In this document: in pieces, positions 1 to 12,949 of the stretch | How positions within the stretch are numbered: position 1 is the stretch's first letter | How the letters are laid out: each line of letters opens with the position of its first letter | NCBI GenBank assembly: GCA_948474755.1 | Contig: CAOLHI010001280.1 | Location: 62,001 to 126,000 of the forward strand | DNA from: Ctenosaura bakeri | Taxonomy: Eukaryota; Chordata; Lepidosauria; Squamata; Iguanidae | DNA: 64,000 bases | Direction: 5' to 3' | Translations under genes and position numbers: made by a program | The notes under the pieces: generated by a model | Database searches by the model: none | Seen by the model: only the letters and a program-made list of their open reading frames with translations | Told to the model about the DNA's origin: nothing

Positions 1-916
1 TACTTACAATAAAGTAAATATCCTGCATCTTGTTGTAACCTTTTTAATAATTAAACATTTCATTCATGTAGAGCACTTATGAAATCCAGCATTACATGTT
101 CTGGAGTATGCACGCAAATAATAAATATCAACACACTGCAGCAAGCAAATTCCAAATTCTCCATGTTTGCCCCAAAGTAGCCAAATAACACTGGCATTTT
201 TAAAAGTCAAGGAATGAGTTTCAATCCCATGTCTCCAGGTGTGAATGGAAAAAGTGTTGCACATGCACAGAGGAACAGCCTTATCTATCTTATGAGCTGC
301 TATTCCACAAATATTCCTGATCTTAGGGGAGAGGAGGTGCACGATGTTGAACCTACTACCTGAAGGGAGAACCTTAATGCTCCCATGTGCAAGCACAGTA
401 ATAAAGCTGGGCCACAATTTAGTGCCAGAATTTTTAAAAAATCTAGCTTAAAAATAAAAATAAGCTACTTGATCTCTTACTTAGGATTTACTTCAGGGTT
501 TCTTCCCCTCCAACTAGTTCCATGACCAATTTTTCTGGGGCACAGCACAAAAATCACATATCATTATTCAAATACATGGCTAGAAGTCCCACGTCTTCAT
601 GTAAAATTGTTTGGGAACAAACACAGAGGGACTTTCATTATTTCCTTTTCAACTCCAGCTTCTCACAGTGTCACTCAACGAGGTTCCTCCTAATTGTCCA
701 GGACAGCTTTCCAAGGAGCACATGGAGTAAAGAAGTGTTTCTGATATGCATACAAAAGGCTCTATCCATGGTTATTTAGGTTTCTTGCATACACTTGAAA
801 CATACGCTAAGAAATGAGATGATACTCACATAGCTTCTAACAGTAATAGAACATTTCTAAAACTGGCATGCTTGCTGCTTAAAATAAATGACATGTTTTG
901 CCATCAATAAATGTAC
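1..916 (-). other. PLEKHA7: PLEKHA7 intron (partial)
   Basis: This A+T-rich sequence lies downstream, in transcription order, of the last PH-domain exon found in the window. The donor site of that exon opens the intron at 916. I looked on the minus strand for the next PH-domain exon and did not find it, so it should lie left of position 1. No repeat family was recognised here. Confidence 0.6.
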
Positions 917-1017
917 CTTAAAGGAGTACTTGCGGTTTATATGATCTTCAGGTCCCACTGGTGATATTACATAGCTAGGCAACGGTATACTTCCAAGAAC
1001 AGATTCTTCTCTGCTGT
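917..1017 (-). CDS. PLEKHA7: PLEKHA7 exon, middle of PH domain
   Basis: This 101-nt coding exon reads D-S-R-E-E-S-V-L-G-S-I-P-L-P-S-Y, then an ISPVGPEDHINRKYSFK segment. It is the central beta-strand region of the pleckstrin-homology domain of the PEPP family (PLEKHA4/5/6/7). The spelling fits PLEKHA7 better than the paralogues as I remember them. It is flanked by an AG acceptor (minus-strand TTAAAAAG before 1017) and a GT donor (GTACAT, 916-911). The first codon is completed by the G at the end of exon 3079-3151 (phase 1), and the exon ends on a complete codon. In the family this domain binds phosphoinositides and helps hold the protein at the zonula adherens. The assignment rests on protein similarity recalled from memory plus agreement with four other exons. 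Confidence 0.9.
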
Positions 1018-3078
1018 CTTTTTAATGAAGAAAAAGTAAAATTAGTCTCCATATTTACACTAGAACAATTAAATACACTGATGATATCTAATGAGTTTTA
1101 TCCACAGTGACATCAGCCAGTGAAACTAAGTTAAAGACTTGTCTGCTTCTTTCAGCACTTGGGCAGTAATAATACATAAAGGCCTAGCCACATAATGTTG
1201 AAGTACATGCTTTTAGTGCCTGGCATCACCAGTAAAAGGATCAGTTAGATTAGACAAAACAGACAAGACAAAACTTCTAGTCATGATATAAAAAAAATTC
1301 TTATTTCTGTCCTGCTAAACACAGGATTCGTTTATTTATTCCCTGCCTTTCTGGCCCAAAGAATAAGACAGCTAATATGTCACTCCCATATACCAAAAGG
1401 TGTGTCTCCAACAGTGGTGAGGCCAAGAGTTTCTCCTGGCAGCCTCATAGTTTTTCAAACAGCATGATTCCAATATATACAGGGATTGGTAAGTCATAAC
1501 CAGCAATCTGAATTGTCCCCAGAAATAGACAACAGACTACACTAAACTTTGAGGGTTCAAATACATCCAAGAGAATATTAGTGATCAATACTCCTTTCCT
1601 GTATGTTACCTAATAAATCTGTCCTAACAAGCAAGTTACACATGCCCTCTAACCTGTCCCAATCATTTGTGTGGCTACAGCATTTGTGACCAGCTGGCGA
1701 TTCTAGACTTTTTCAAAAACAGCTACATCTAGTGCAAGTACATTATAAGAGTCCACTCTTTTGACCACAAGATAACTTTGAAGTTATTTCCAAAAACATA
1801 AGAAGATTTCTGCTTGTAGACATGGAAAAAAAAGGGGGGGGAAGGGGCAGGAATAAAGAGAAAACATTTTTGTGTTTTCCCCCATATTTGTTTTTCCAGA
1901 AAAACTGAAAAAAATGGAATATAGAATTTTCAAAAAAACTAGAAACATGAATAAATATTTACAATCATCACTTCCCATATTTATTACCCACACTATTTCT
2001 ATGAACTATGTAGCAGTTAGACTTTTATGTGAGGCTTATACACAGCAGTCATTCTCAAAGCAGTGGTCTATAAACCAGTGCTAGTCAAAGAAAGAAAGAA
2101 AGAAATTCTCGTAGCCAATGAGCACAAATATGGTAGCAATCCCTAGTAAACATGCCAGTTCCCCCACATCAGACAGTTTGAAAAGCACCAGTGTACAGTA
2201 TGAGATAACTGTAATTGCTGCCCAAGGTTGCTTTTCCTCAGTTATTTTTATGGGAATAAGTGCTTTGTATTTCCTTGAAACTATGAAGAACCATGAAGGA
2301 TTAGAAGAAGTAAAATAATTTTGTTTGTTTTATTAATCTTGGTGGTTTATTCTATTCTGTTCTTTTGCTTGATTATCAGAAACAGCATTTCCTATGGAGA
2401 AAAAAAGCATATTTTTTTTTGCACAGAAAGTATTTCCATTACTTTTTTTACTCAGATTAATCCAATTTAACAGAGAATAAATTTATCAGTTCCTGTGACA
2501 ATTTTGTGTTTTTTTCAAGTTAACAGCCCTGCCTCTTTTCTTTGCCAACAAAATTACAAAAGATTAGTTAGAGAGGCATGTTAAATTAATAGCAAAATAA
2601 TGGTATTTTACTCCATTCCACTGACAGCAGACAAACCAGGGCCTCTGTACTTTCCAGTCCCTTATGATGATTAATCTTTCAAGGAAACAGTGCAGCATTG
2701 CTAGCAAGCCAGATTTATTCATAAGGGACAAGTGAGAACAGGTCGAATCATAATTCGTCCTTTGCCATCAAGAATTGGGTATGACAACTGCTTTGTCACT
2801 GGCATATCTAAATAAATTAAATATCTTCTGGATAAAAATCAGCAAGATATGTAAAAATGAAATCTACCAACAGCAGTTCAGACTTAAGTATCCTTGAACT
2901 AGATGGAGGTGGGGTATAAGAGAGAGGTCAATTTCTAGTATTCTCCAGGATGTGTTAAATCTTAAAAAAATTTCTAAGTCTTTCTTAGATTCTCTACAAC
3001 TCTGAAGAACAAATTCAACATTCATGAGTAATTCCCCATTACATAAAAATTCTTAAAATCAGACCTTTATTCACTAAC
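1018..3078 (-). other. PLEKHA7: PLEKHA7 intron within PH domain
   Basis: This is a 2.06-kb A+T-rich intron, phase 1, with donor GTTAGT at its transcriptional start (3078) and AG at its end (1018). It contains a short GAAA repeat at about 2088-2107 and several poly-A or poly-T runs. No transposon or further exon was recognised. Confidence 0.7.
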
Positions 3079-3151
3079 CTTTGTAGTAAAATAAACAATA
3101 ATCAGCAAGTACAAACCAGCGTCTTTTCCATAATCTCATCCCAGAGCTATC
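3079..3151 (-). CDS. PLEKHA7: PLEKHA7 exon, start of PH domain core
   Basis: This 73-nt exon encodes D-S-S-G-M-R-L-W-K-R-R-W-F-V-L-A-D-Y-C-L-F-Y-Y-K plus one base of the next codon. The K-R-R-W-F-V-L run is the hallmark second strand of PH domains. The basic residues just before it belong to the beta1-beta2 phosphoinositide-binding loop. The acceptor is TTTTCAG and the donor GTTAGT. Phase 0 in and phase 1 out match the neighbouring exons exactly. The exon follows the RGWLHKQ end of exon 5286-5390. Confidence 0.92.
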
Positions 3152-5285
3152 CTGAAAACAAAATTAATAAAAATGAAGATGTCACATTGAGTTTATAATG
3201 AAGTAGAAGTAACAACACAACTGTATTCCAAGCAGAATTTTTAAATTTTGTGTTCTAAACAGGATTAAACAGAATGTCTTCATTAATGTATGAAAATATG
3301 ATCACCGAGAATTGCACAACTGTGACAGAATCCTTCTCACCCACCTCCATTTCAGGCCAATTTTATGATTTTCCAACAGCAGTCTCAGAACTGTTGGTAA
3401 AGTAGTTGTCATTATAAACAAACTAGAAACAGAGACTGCTGCAGGTACATAGATGATTAACAGACATTTGAACAATTTCAGTTGCTTCACTGCACAAGGA
3501 TTTGGCCATTCAGAGAATTTGTTCACTGTAAGATTGGTTATCTTCCAATGGGGAAAAGGGAATAGTGTCAGCAGCATTAGGGTCCAGAGAAAAAGTTAGC
3601 AGTGGGGATGAAGATGGCAACATTTAGTCAGAATTGTAATCCTCTACCGAAAATTCTTCAAAATCCCCATTATTTCCTAGACGATGCAACTGGGGCCTTG
3701 ATTTTAAAGGCTGCACTTCTGGTGCTGCAGTAGTACTCAGAATCATAGTGTCAGTACTGAGGAAGAAAGCATAATAAGCACCAGAACTAAAGTTATCATA
3801 GCAGACAAGCATGGTGGAGATGTGCCAAGGAGTAGACTGAAGCAGATCTATAGCTTGCAATGAAACCAGTTCTTTGGACCAAGAGGGTCTCAGAATCAAC
3901 ATGAGTCCAGAACCAAGAAGTCCAAGGGTAGCATGGTTGGTAGCAATTCCTGATCAGTTGATGAGTCCAGAGGTCACAAAAGTCTGGACAGGAGGAAGGG
4001 GAAAACCCTCAGGTTTGCAGTTCAGCAAAATGTAGAAAATCCCTAATGCTGCTGCTCATATAGCAGATAGAGGGGTACTGGGTAGAGTAGCTTGGCGAAA
4101 TGGAGTACACATAGTATTGGGTAGAGATAGGGTTTCTTCCAAAAGACTACTCAGCTTTAGAATGTTCCAGACAAGGCGCTGTGCAGGCCCCATCTGCATG
4201 AGTTACAGAGGTCAAGAAGAGTCATATTTCAAACTGACCTGGCAGTAAGCATCAAACTCTTCTATTCAGAAAACTGATCTGGCTGCTTATTTCTTGCACA
4301 CTCCTCAGGGTTATCATAAAATATGCACAGAAAACCAATTAAGATCCATCTATATCCATCTAGCACACTCATACTAATTTGCATGGTAAAAAGCTAAACA
4401 ATATAAATTAATATATTTGCTGATACTAGTATTTTTTTGTTTACTATTTCATGCAAAGTTATAAAGGACCTCAGGCTGTAAAATATGTAAATGAAAACTT
4501 TCTGCTTGAAGTAATCAAATTTAATGTGACAGAGCTTTTTTTTTTACTCTTTGCTTTATTACACAGTTTACTAGAACTGTAAACTTAACTCCTCAATTTC
4601 ACCAAACTATTTTCTTTCTCATATAGTCTTCATGATAATGTATATTGAGAAGCATATTCAGGAAAAAGGTATTACAATTTTGATAACAATTGTTCTTAAT
4701 GAATTGCTTTTACCATACTATAACTGCTTGGACACGTGCAACCCAAGAAACGGACAGTAGATTTTTGATTACGATGGATTGACAACAGCTAGTTAATATA
4801 GTCATAGATTACACTGTTCGTAATATCTGTTGCTGTTGTGTGCCATCAAGTCATTTAAGACTTACAGCAACCCCAGGGCAAACCATTCATGTTTTTTGGG
4901 GGGCAAGATTTGTTCAGAGCAGTTTTGCCCTTGCCTCCTTCTGCGGCTGTGAGACTGTTGCTTGCCCAAGGTCACCTGGTGGGTTTCCATGGCTGAGTCA
5001 GAATTCAAACTGTTCTCCCAGTGTTCTAGTCCAATACCCAAACCACTATACACACTAGCTCTCTCATGTTCAAAATATGCACAAACAAATTCTTAAGATT
5101 TTCTCTACAGCATGAAGACCTGAAGAAAGGTTATAGCACATTTTTAAAAAAAAGTAAAGAGCAATCCAACATTCTACGTACACTGCTTTAGTATTCTCAA
5201 ATACTATTTTGATGAGACTTCATTTTTACCAGATAATTCTGATTAAGCAGCTGAAGTATTTAATACCACATAATGACACACTTAC
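3152..5285 (-). other. PLEKHA7: PLEKHA7 intron
   Basis: This is a 2.1-kb phase 0 intron with donor GTAAG. It carries one inverted Sauria SINE near its transcriptional start. The stretch at about 3300-4260 has two fairly long minus-strand open frames (3302-3577 and 3624-3902) and higher G+C than its surroundings, which could be an old repeat. I do not recognise the family and see no splice sites that would make it an exon. Confidence 0.6.
4826..5062 (-). repeat. Sauria-type SINE, inverted
   Basis: Read on the minus strand this is a tRNA-like head (CACTATGGTTTGGGTATTGG-type start and a degenerate B box near TTTGAATTC). It is followed by the body GGAAACCCACCAGGTGACCT, the GCCAAGAA-type middle is poorly conserved, and the end is a BovB-like tail near GACTTGATGGCACACAACAG. 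The head, body and tail layout is that of squamate Sauria SINEs, which parasitise RTE/BovB reverse transcriptase. The copy is old. Confidence 0.75.
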
Positions 5286-5390
5286 TTGCTTGTGAAGCCA
5301 TCCTCTAACTACAACAGGAACATTAGGATTTCTCCTTATAGCCTGGTCCCTCTTTCCAAAGCTGTGGATTTTATTGCCAGATTTTACCAC
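5286..5390 (-). CDS. PLEKHA7: PLEKHA7 exon, linker and PH start
   Basis: This 105-nt exon (35 codons, phase 0 at both ends) encodes V-V-K-S-G-N-K-I-H-S-F-G-K-R-D-Q-A-I-R-R, then a NPNVPVVVRGWLHKQ stretch. The FGKR...RRNPN...RGWL pattern is strongly conserved in PEPP-family proteins and marks entry into the PH domain. The acceptor is minus-strand TATTTTCAAG and the donor GTAAG, directly after the CAA codon. This is the most diagnostic of the five exons, and it joins the 11318-11429 exon and the 3079-3151 exon without a frame change. Confidence 0.93.
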
Positions 5391-8300
5391 CTTGAAAATA
5401 AACACAAGAGATAACAGCAGCAAGGTTGACATATGAGCAATATTGGAAAGAAAAGAAAGACATTGACTTACAAGAGTGGAAATTAAAGGTTCTGGATATG
5501 GTAGAGACAGAAAAATTAGCATTTTCTTTGAAAAACAAACCTACTCAGAACTTTGAAAGGGAACGGAAACAAGTTTTCAATTGGCTAAAAACATAAATGT
5601 ACAAGAAATTTAAGAAAGAAATGAATGTAATTGTTCCTCTCTTTTGTAAATATAAACAAAATAGATTCAACTGGAGAACAAAAATATGGAAGTTGGGGGG
5701 AATGGGATATATTCGACAAGGATGTATATCCACTCTATTTTTATGAATGCAAAATATTACTAAAAATATTCTTAAAAAAATAAACAAACACAAGAGAGAA
5801 TTAGTAAACACATCACTCAGGTAAACACACTTAGGATTTGGAAGGGGGCAGCTATGTCAGGCTGTTGCAAAACAGAATCTTGCAGTACATGAAAGAGTAA
5901 AATGTATTATTTGGCATAAGCTTTTGTGGCCCCCTTTTGCACACTAAATGAAGTAGGCTGAAGTTCACAACTGTTACACCAAATCAAACTTTTTAAAGGT
6001 GCCACAAGATTCTCTGTTGTTTGTACTCAGGACTGCATCCAATGTAACACTAGCAATAAATGGTGTGTCTGCAAATGTAGAAGCATTGCACTAGTATAGG
6101 GTTGGCAAACTTCAGAGGGTCTAGGGGGAAATTCTCCCTTGCTTGTAGCACCCACTAGACGCCATTATCAGGCTCTCAAAATGAAAGATGAAGTAACCAA
6201 ACATTCCCCTCTGGTTCCAACTGCTTGTCCTTATTCAATTTTCATTAAGAAAAGGTGCCAGGCTGCTGCAGAATGGGATATAAAGGTAAAATGCACTTCC
6301 AGAAGCATCCAAGACACAATTATTCATTGTTATTACATTTCCCCCCCTGTTAGTGCTGTGGTGACCACATATAGACCATACTGTAGTACCACTACTACTC
6401 CAGTGCACTACCTTGACCTAACTATGCCAACAGAAGAGGAAAAAGCCCATGGGCGCAGCAGCCAGAAAGAAAAGGTCACACGTCACTGGCCGAGGAAGAA
6501 TGAGACTCTGACCAGCTTATTTCTCCAGTGTCTGGGTTCTGCATGAGTCCTCAGAACAGACAAGGATGGAATGGAAAACTGCCTGTCCTGCAGCACAGAT
6601 GATTTTCCAAATCAGGCTTCTGGGAAGACCCTGGCTTTAAGAACCCATTCAGAAACCAGGCACTGAAAAATAGGTTTGTCAGAGTCTGTAGCCTTCCTTC
6701 ACCACAAAAAATTTGTCTATCCTTCATGACTTACATGCAACTCTGAAAAAAGTATAACAGTCACAACTAGCGTAATATATCAAAATGATTTTGTCCACAG
6801 CGACTACTTGGAAGTATTTTTCCTCCAACACATTACCTGACATTACACAATTACAAAATAATGAAAACATTTTTCCAGAAGAGTTTGGTGTTATCATTCA
6901 AACATACAGCTGAGACTCTATATTAGACCCCTTTATCTATTCTGCCATTCCTTCTGCATCTTCCATTATCATGAAGTAAAATAATATCCTAAATTTGCAG
7001 GAGATACATCTGTCTATACTGTAACATTTAAAAGTCCTTCAATCAAACCCAGAGACATAAATCTTAATTTCTGAAGTAGGATCAATATCACTATGTTGAA
7101 TAAAATCTTGTGCTTCTCTGACTACTACAGTGTCTCTATTTCTTTGTCTTCTGTTCTTGATTAAATCCCTTCTACCTTAAGTCTACGCTATGAAGATAGA
7201 AGAATTTTACCCAAAGGCAGAGTTCTTTAAGAGTTCAATACAATCCTACAGTGACTAGCTACAATTTCTTTTCATCATATCTAAACCACAATATTTTAAT
7301 AACTATTCAATAGCAAAATATCCAGTAAAAAGTTCTATGTGCTCTCCACCCAACAAAGAAGCAACTGATGAATAAAGCTATAATAAAGGTATTGCTCATC
7401 TGCATTTTAGAGGTTTAGACTAATAGGGAAATACTGCTTTTTAGATGCCTTGGGAGAGTATATTAGTTAATCTGGATGGAATCTACTATGAGAAGAAATC
7501 TCCTACATCTTTTATCTTCAGATGACTTTTTTATCCAGTGCACAACCCAAATTAATCTCTGAGATGGCTAATTTAAATACTATCATGTTTCTTTTTTTAC
7601 TGTTCTTTCCCACCTACTCAAGAAACCTGTGTGTTTTGCCTAAAGCAAGGGAAACATCTTGGTAACAGCTAGCCTTTGTGTTTTCAGGAATGAAATAGTC
7701 ATTTCTTCTCTGTCTCAGGATCCTACGTATCACCTAATACTTGCAGCATTAAGCAATCTCTTATCTCCATCTTGGAATTAGACCTAAAGTACAGACTTCA
7801 TTACCACAACATCTGGACTAATTTTTGTATGTTTGTCCCCACTCCAATCTTACTGTGATTGGTTCTGACAGAAGTATTTATCCAACTATGGATTTGGAAG
7901 CTCCAACCAAGACAGCTACCTTGCTCTTAACATACTTTTAGCTGTCTGTTCTCTTACTCTAAAGTTGAGGGGAAGGCAAGACGTTAAAAGAAGAAAAGAG
8001 AGACCCATTATCAGCATGCAATACACTTGAAAACTCTCCAAAATCATGGGCATAGTAAGAAAGACTTTGCTGGCTGATTCAAGTATGCCAGCATACAATC
8101 ACTTGACAGGCACTGCTTGGAAATGAGGAAAATAGCACTTTTCCTCCTGTCACAAAATGTCGACACATGAATCGTGCTGGGAGTGATCTCCTAGTAATCT
8201 CCACTTTTATAAGGAAGGCATGATTTAAACCTTGTTGCTTGCTATTGGGTGTGTCCTGAAGGTGGGATGCTAAATAAGATCTTCTCTGATGTTGGGAGTG

Positions 8301-11300
8301 TCATTGACAACTCCAAGGGAGATTCTCAGTTCATCCTATGGACTCAGGAACTAGAACAATAGGATTGCAGATTTAATTCACTCTGGAAATTAAAATATCT
8401 GATAGTGTTCCTTGGCCCCGCTCTAAAATTCCTATACTTCTGCCTCAAATCAAGCAGTATAGTGCTTTATTTGTGGGCCTTATCTTGAAAATCAGCCTAT
8501 GTGCAGATGCTAGCAGCTGTGTATAATTAGGCAAAAAATAACTTCCCCTGATTTCCCTATTCTAATACAGTCCTCTGTGCCTTCAGGAGCAGACAGGGAG
8601 GCAGACTGTAGTAGGGAAAGAGTCAGGAAAACCTCATTCTGTGTGTTAACTGAATTATATTTGATCACATTAAAAATACACACTAAGTAGAAAAGTAAAA
8701 TGCACAGCAACTACGGATCTGCATCCATTTCAGACACTGTCCAAATATCAGACTCAACTGGGATGCTCTAGATCCAAAGCAATTTGAAACAGCCTGGGTT
8801 GCTCCCTTCACCATACAATGTTTTCTTCCCTTGAAAATCTGTTCCACAGAGCATGGAGGCAGGTTGCATTGCATGAGTGGGTGAGAGAATCCTTTCCCTC
8901 TTTTTATAATTAATGATTCTTCTGAATAGAAGAGCTGCTTCTGCTCACTGACACCTAGTTAGAATTCAAGACATGTCCTGGTCTGTTGTGTGAAATGCAT
9001 GTTGGATGAAAAATCAATGTCATGCTAAATTATGCTAAAAGAGAATGAAAATGAGAAAAACAGCCCAGAAAGTGAGACTACTGTATGGGGGGGGTATACT
9101 TGAAGTACTGTTATTTTGTGAAAGGAAAAAGGGTACTACTCTGTCAAATCATGTCAGATTAATTTTTAATCTATTTCTTTTTTTCCTCTGCAGTAATTTT
9201 CATTACAAAAAAAACCCAAAAACCTATCATGCAAAATCCTCTCTGCAACAAACTGTCTCTGTTCAAACAAAACAAAAAAACAACTTTTTTTAAAAAGGAT
9301 AAATGTGAATGTTCAATCAAAAATAACATTTCCCCCCCCAAACCATAGTTGTCAATTTGGCATTTCAGTTGACAGTTCTCTTCCTTCAGGAATACAATTA
9401 TTTCAGCTATTCATTTTGAAGAAATCAATAATGCCACTTCATATAATACTAATGAATTCATGAAACGTATGTGTGCACTCTTTACACTGTTTAAAACAAA
9501 AACCTTCATAAGCATTTTGTTTTCAAGTTAACATGCAGCTGTGAAACATTTCTAAATAACAGTAAAAAGAACAAAAAAGGCTAGAAACTAAATGGACAGA
9601 AATTTGAGCGACAGATTAAAAATTAATACTATCCTCCCAAAATGTACAGAGAACAATATAAACATAATGCCTATCAAATCAAAATATTCAGACATGGGAC
9701 CGAAAGAGTTATGCCAACGCCCAAACAGATCACACATCTACAATACTGTAAAACATTCTGAGGAAAGTCTATTGGTCCCACAGAAACAAAGATACTGCCA
9801 CATTCACTTCTAGTAATACTCTACTGGAAGATTTTTTTAAAAAGCAAGATGCTGTATATCCATGATGAAGAGGCTGCTCTTTTAAAAGTACAGTCATCCC
9901 TCCACACTCGCTAGGGTTAGGGGCACAGGACTCCCACGAAAGTGGAAAAAATGTGAATAACTCTAGGCCCTCCCAAACCAAATTTAACATACAAAAAAGT
10001 ATGATCATCATATTCAACCCACCTTTCCTTTGAGGATTCCCTTGAGGCATCAGGGTTCCTTTACAAGGCAGAAGTGGGTGGCTGGTGGGATTTACAACCA
10101 GCTCCACTGCTGCCCCACACCATTTTTAATAAAGAGTTACAAGTCACTTCTGCAGTTTCTCATTCTCACAAGGCTTGCAGTCTCTATTAAAAATGGCACA
10201 GGGGGGCAGCAGAGGTGACAGCAAATAATCCGTGAATGATCAAATCTGCCGAAGTGAAACCCGCAAATGTGGAGGGCTGACTGTACAGGAGAGACAAGTG
10301 GGGAGAGAACTGTAGGACCATGGTGAAAGTAGTGCAGAGGTCAAAGAAAACTAGGGGTTGAAGGAGGCAAATCTACCAACCGGGGACAGGAGGTAAGGAA
10401 AGCTTTGACCTATGTGATGTGTTAGTCCTGCTTAGACTATGGTTGAAACAGAAAAAAATAGCCTTTCAAGGATTACAGATTACAGAGAAGCTAAATTGAC
10501 TCCAAAGGATCTTACTAGAGTAGGAGCCATTGCACCTATCAGTCCACACAACTAGTGAGAAGAAAATGAAACATCTGCGCCCTGGACTAGCATTTGTGCC
10601 AGATGATGGGAAAGCCAAGATCCACCTGTACACTTCAATCTGATTTCATTGCTCCCATCAGAAAGAGCAACCTCCAAGAGCAGTGCGAAACCTCCACTCC
10701 TTCAGCAGCCCTTTCCACACACATGCAAAAAAACTGCTCCAGAGGGTTTCCCAGCCCTTTAGAGGTTTTTATGATGTCTAGAAGGCTGTAGAAGAAAGAG
10801 GCATCCTGATTATGGCAGAAGCAGTTATCCAGCAGCCCAGTTGGATCCTGCCCTGTATCTGTATTAAATCGTTTTTTGGTCCATAATTACAATTTGTTAT
10901 TAGATTAAATGTGCATGGGTAGCTCACCTTTCATTTCTGATAGATTTATAAATTACAATGAGCAGTGAAGTAAATGCTACAACCAAATACCAAAAATACG
11001 ACAATTTCAAGTAAATATTTATGGCTGACAAATATTAGGGGTGAAACTAACACTTGCAAGTAAACAAAAAGTTTTCAAATAATGAACTGAAGGGAATGGA
11101 GCACAGGGGCTAAAAACAGTAAGAGGCTTCTACTTTAAGTCTCCATTTAACTATGAATTACTACATGACCTCAAAAAGACACACATGTCTTACTTCTCAA
11201 TGAGACAGAATAATCATCTTGCCTGAATGTCAAGCTCAGCACCTTTACCTTTATAATAAAATAACAAACAAACAAACAAAACAGGCAAACACATGAGCAA

Positions 11301-11317
11301 AACACCAAAAGACTGAC
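5391..11317 (-). other. PLEKHA7: PLEKHA7 intron
   Basis: This is a 5.9-kb phase 0 intron, donor GTCAGT at 11317. Apart from the Tigger-like element at 9891-10283 I recognise no repeat family in it. A 135-codon plus-strand open frame at 6139-6546 has no similarity I know and no splice context, and I regard it as chance. Confidence 0.65.
9891..10283. mobile_element. Tigger/pogo-like nonautonomous DNA transposon
   Basis: The left end starts CAGTCATCCCTCCACACTCG and the right end finishes as its inverted counterpart (...AAATGTGGAGGGCTGACTG). TA dinucleotides lie immediately outside both ends (9889-9890 and 10284-10285), as expected for a Tc1/mariner-superfamily TA target duplication. The CAGT...CCCTCC terminus is the known signature of pogo/Tigger elements. 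The 393-bp interior has no transposase frame, so the element moved with a transposase supplied elsewhere. It sits in a PLEKHA7 intron. Confidence 0.75.
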
Positions 11318-11429
11318 CTTGGAGCCAGGTTTTGTATCTACAGTGGATGTAGTTACTGCAGTAGATGTTTCACTGACCATGCTTGAGGGTCTTTGGTTTA
11401 TCTGGTGCTTGGACATATGTGAATTCTGC
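11318..11429 (-). CDS. PLEKHA7: PLEKHA7 exon, WW-PH linker
   Basis: This 112-nt exon encodes a linker containing NSHMSKHQINQRPSSMVSET followed by STAVTTSTVDTKPGSK. The QRPSSMVSETSTA core is conserved in vertebrate PLEKHA7 between the second WW domain and the PH domain. The minus-strand acceptor has a strong pyrimidine tract (TTTCTTTCTTTTTCTAG), and the donor GTCAGT follows an AAG codon. The first base completes a GA-G codon with exon 34826-34909 (phase 2). The Ser/Thr-rich linker has no fold I can name. Confidence 0.93.
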
Positions 11430-12949
11430 CTAGAAAAAGAAAGAAAGGAGTACTTGCAAGATATTTCATATTTCCCCGGAAAGCTACTTTTACACCTTTC
11501 CATAAAACTGCACAGACTGCATTTCTCAGCTTTTCCACAGTTGCGCCAATGCAGTAAACTGTTCAGTTTCAACAGCCTTTATTCATATACCACAGCGAAC
11601 AGAATCAGGCTCAAGTTCACTCTATCATGCAGTTTAACCAACATCACCATCTTTTATACATTTCACCTCACACTTGTATATTACTGTAACTAACGTGACT
11701 CAGATATAACATATTTCTAGATTTTAAAAGCATAAGATGCTGTTACTATCAGTAATTGTAACAGTCAGCCCAATGCAAGTCAGGACACTTTATGCAATTA
11801 ATTCTATAATTTCAACCAAACTCTATAATTGCAAAGAAATGAAATGTGAGGTATTTTCTTACTTAAATGTTTCAACTTTTAGAATACCTCATTAGGTAAA
11901 TAGTTGCTATATAGTTTGACCATTTACTAAAGGATCCTAATCACAGGTACAGGAAAAATTTATTGTTTGGTTTAAGATCTATTCGACTTATACATGGTTG
12001 TATTTGTGCATATGCACACCTCAAAACATTTTTACCAAACATGAATTTGCATGCTGGAGTAAGTTAGAAATTTGAACAAAAAATTAAAGAAATACTTTCA
12101 GTTACAAATTATTCAAAGCCCATCATACACTTCTTTATTATCTCTTTACAAATGTACTATAACACTAATCATGTTGACTACTATCTTTTATCTACAGAAT
12201 AGAAATTTATCTTTTTGATTAACGTTGTCAATACTCTGGCTTACACATTTTTCAGAAAGGAAGCCATTCTTATAGCTATGTTCCTCTCCAAGCACTGCCA
12301 TTACTACAACATTTCTTGTATAAGCATTTTATGAACTTGCAACTCCAATGAAAAAGACAAATTAAAGAAGAAAAATTCACTCTAGATATCAAGTATGGAA
12401 ATTTCCATCCTTTAAAAAGAAACTATTTTGATTGTAACCAGTATCAATTTTTCAGAGAGCTCACTGACACAACCTTTCTCTCTGACATAATAAACCTGTA
12501 TGTTTATAAAAACAAACAAACAAAACAGGACAATCACCTTCTCTGGAAAACCTCCTATATTTTACTCAAAAGACACTTAGAATGTTTATAGATACAAAAT
12601 AAGGTTCATCTTTCTCTATCTTCTCCAAAAATGTATGCTTTGGACTGAAGATATCACAGTCCAAGTCAACAGGACCAATGGTCAGAGAAGGCACTAAGTT
12701 GAGAAAGACTGATCTTTAGGCTCAGAGAGTAAAGACGGATAATTCTTCTAATGGAATCCTTGATACTTTTTTGAAGGACAAAAGTCTAGCATACAAGAGG
12801 AGAAGCTCTCTGTTACAGTTAAATCTGCAATCTATGTACTGACTGCAGTCTTTGCATCTCTATGTCAAGCATGATAAGCATACTTAGCTGCTTCTTTTGG
12901 CACATGCTCATTCTGCTTTTCCTAATGTCCATAGCAAGCACAGGAAGAA

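Noticed and set aside
64..417. 117-codon minus-strand frame considered as the next PLEKHA7 exon
   Set aside because: It does not contain the PH-domain continuation expected after KYSFK and has no fitting acceptor and donor pair.
6139..6546. 135-codon plus-strand frame
   Set aside because: No recognisable domain, no splice sites matching a gene model, and isolated in a PLEKHA7 intron on the opposite strand.
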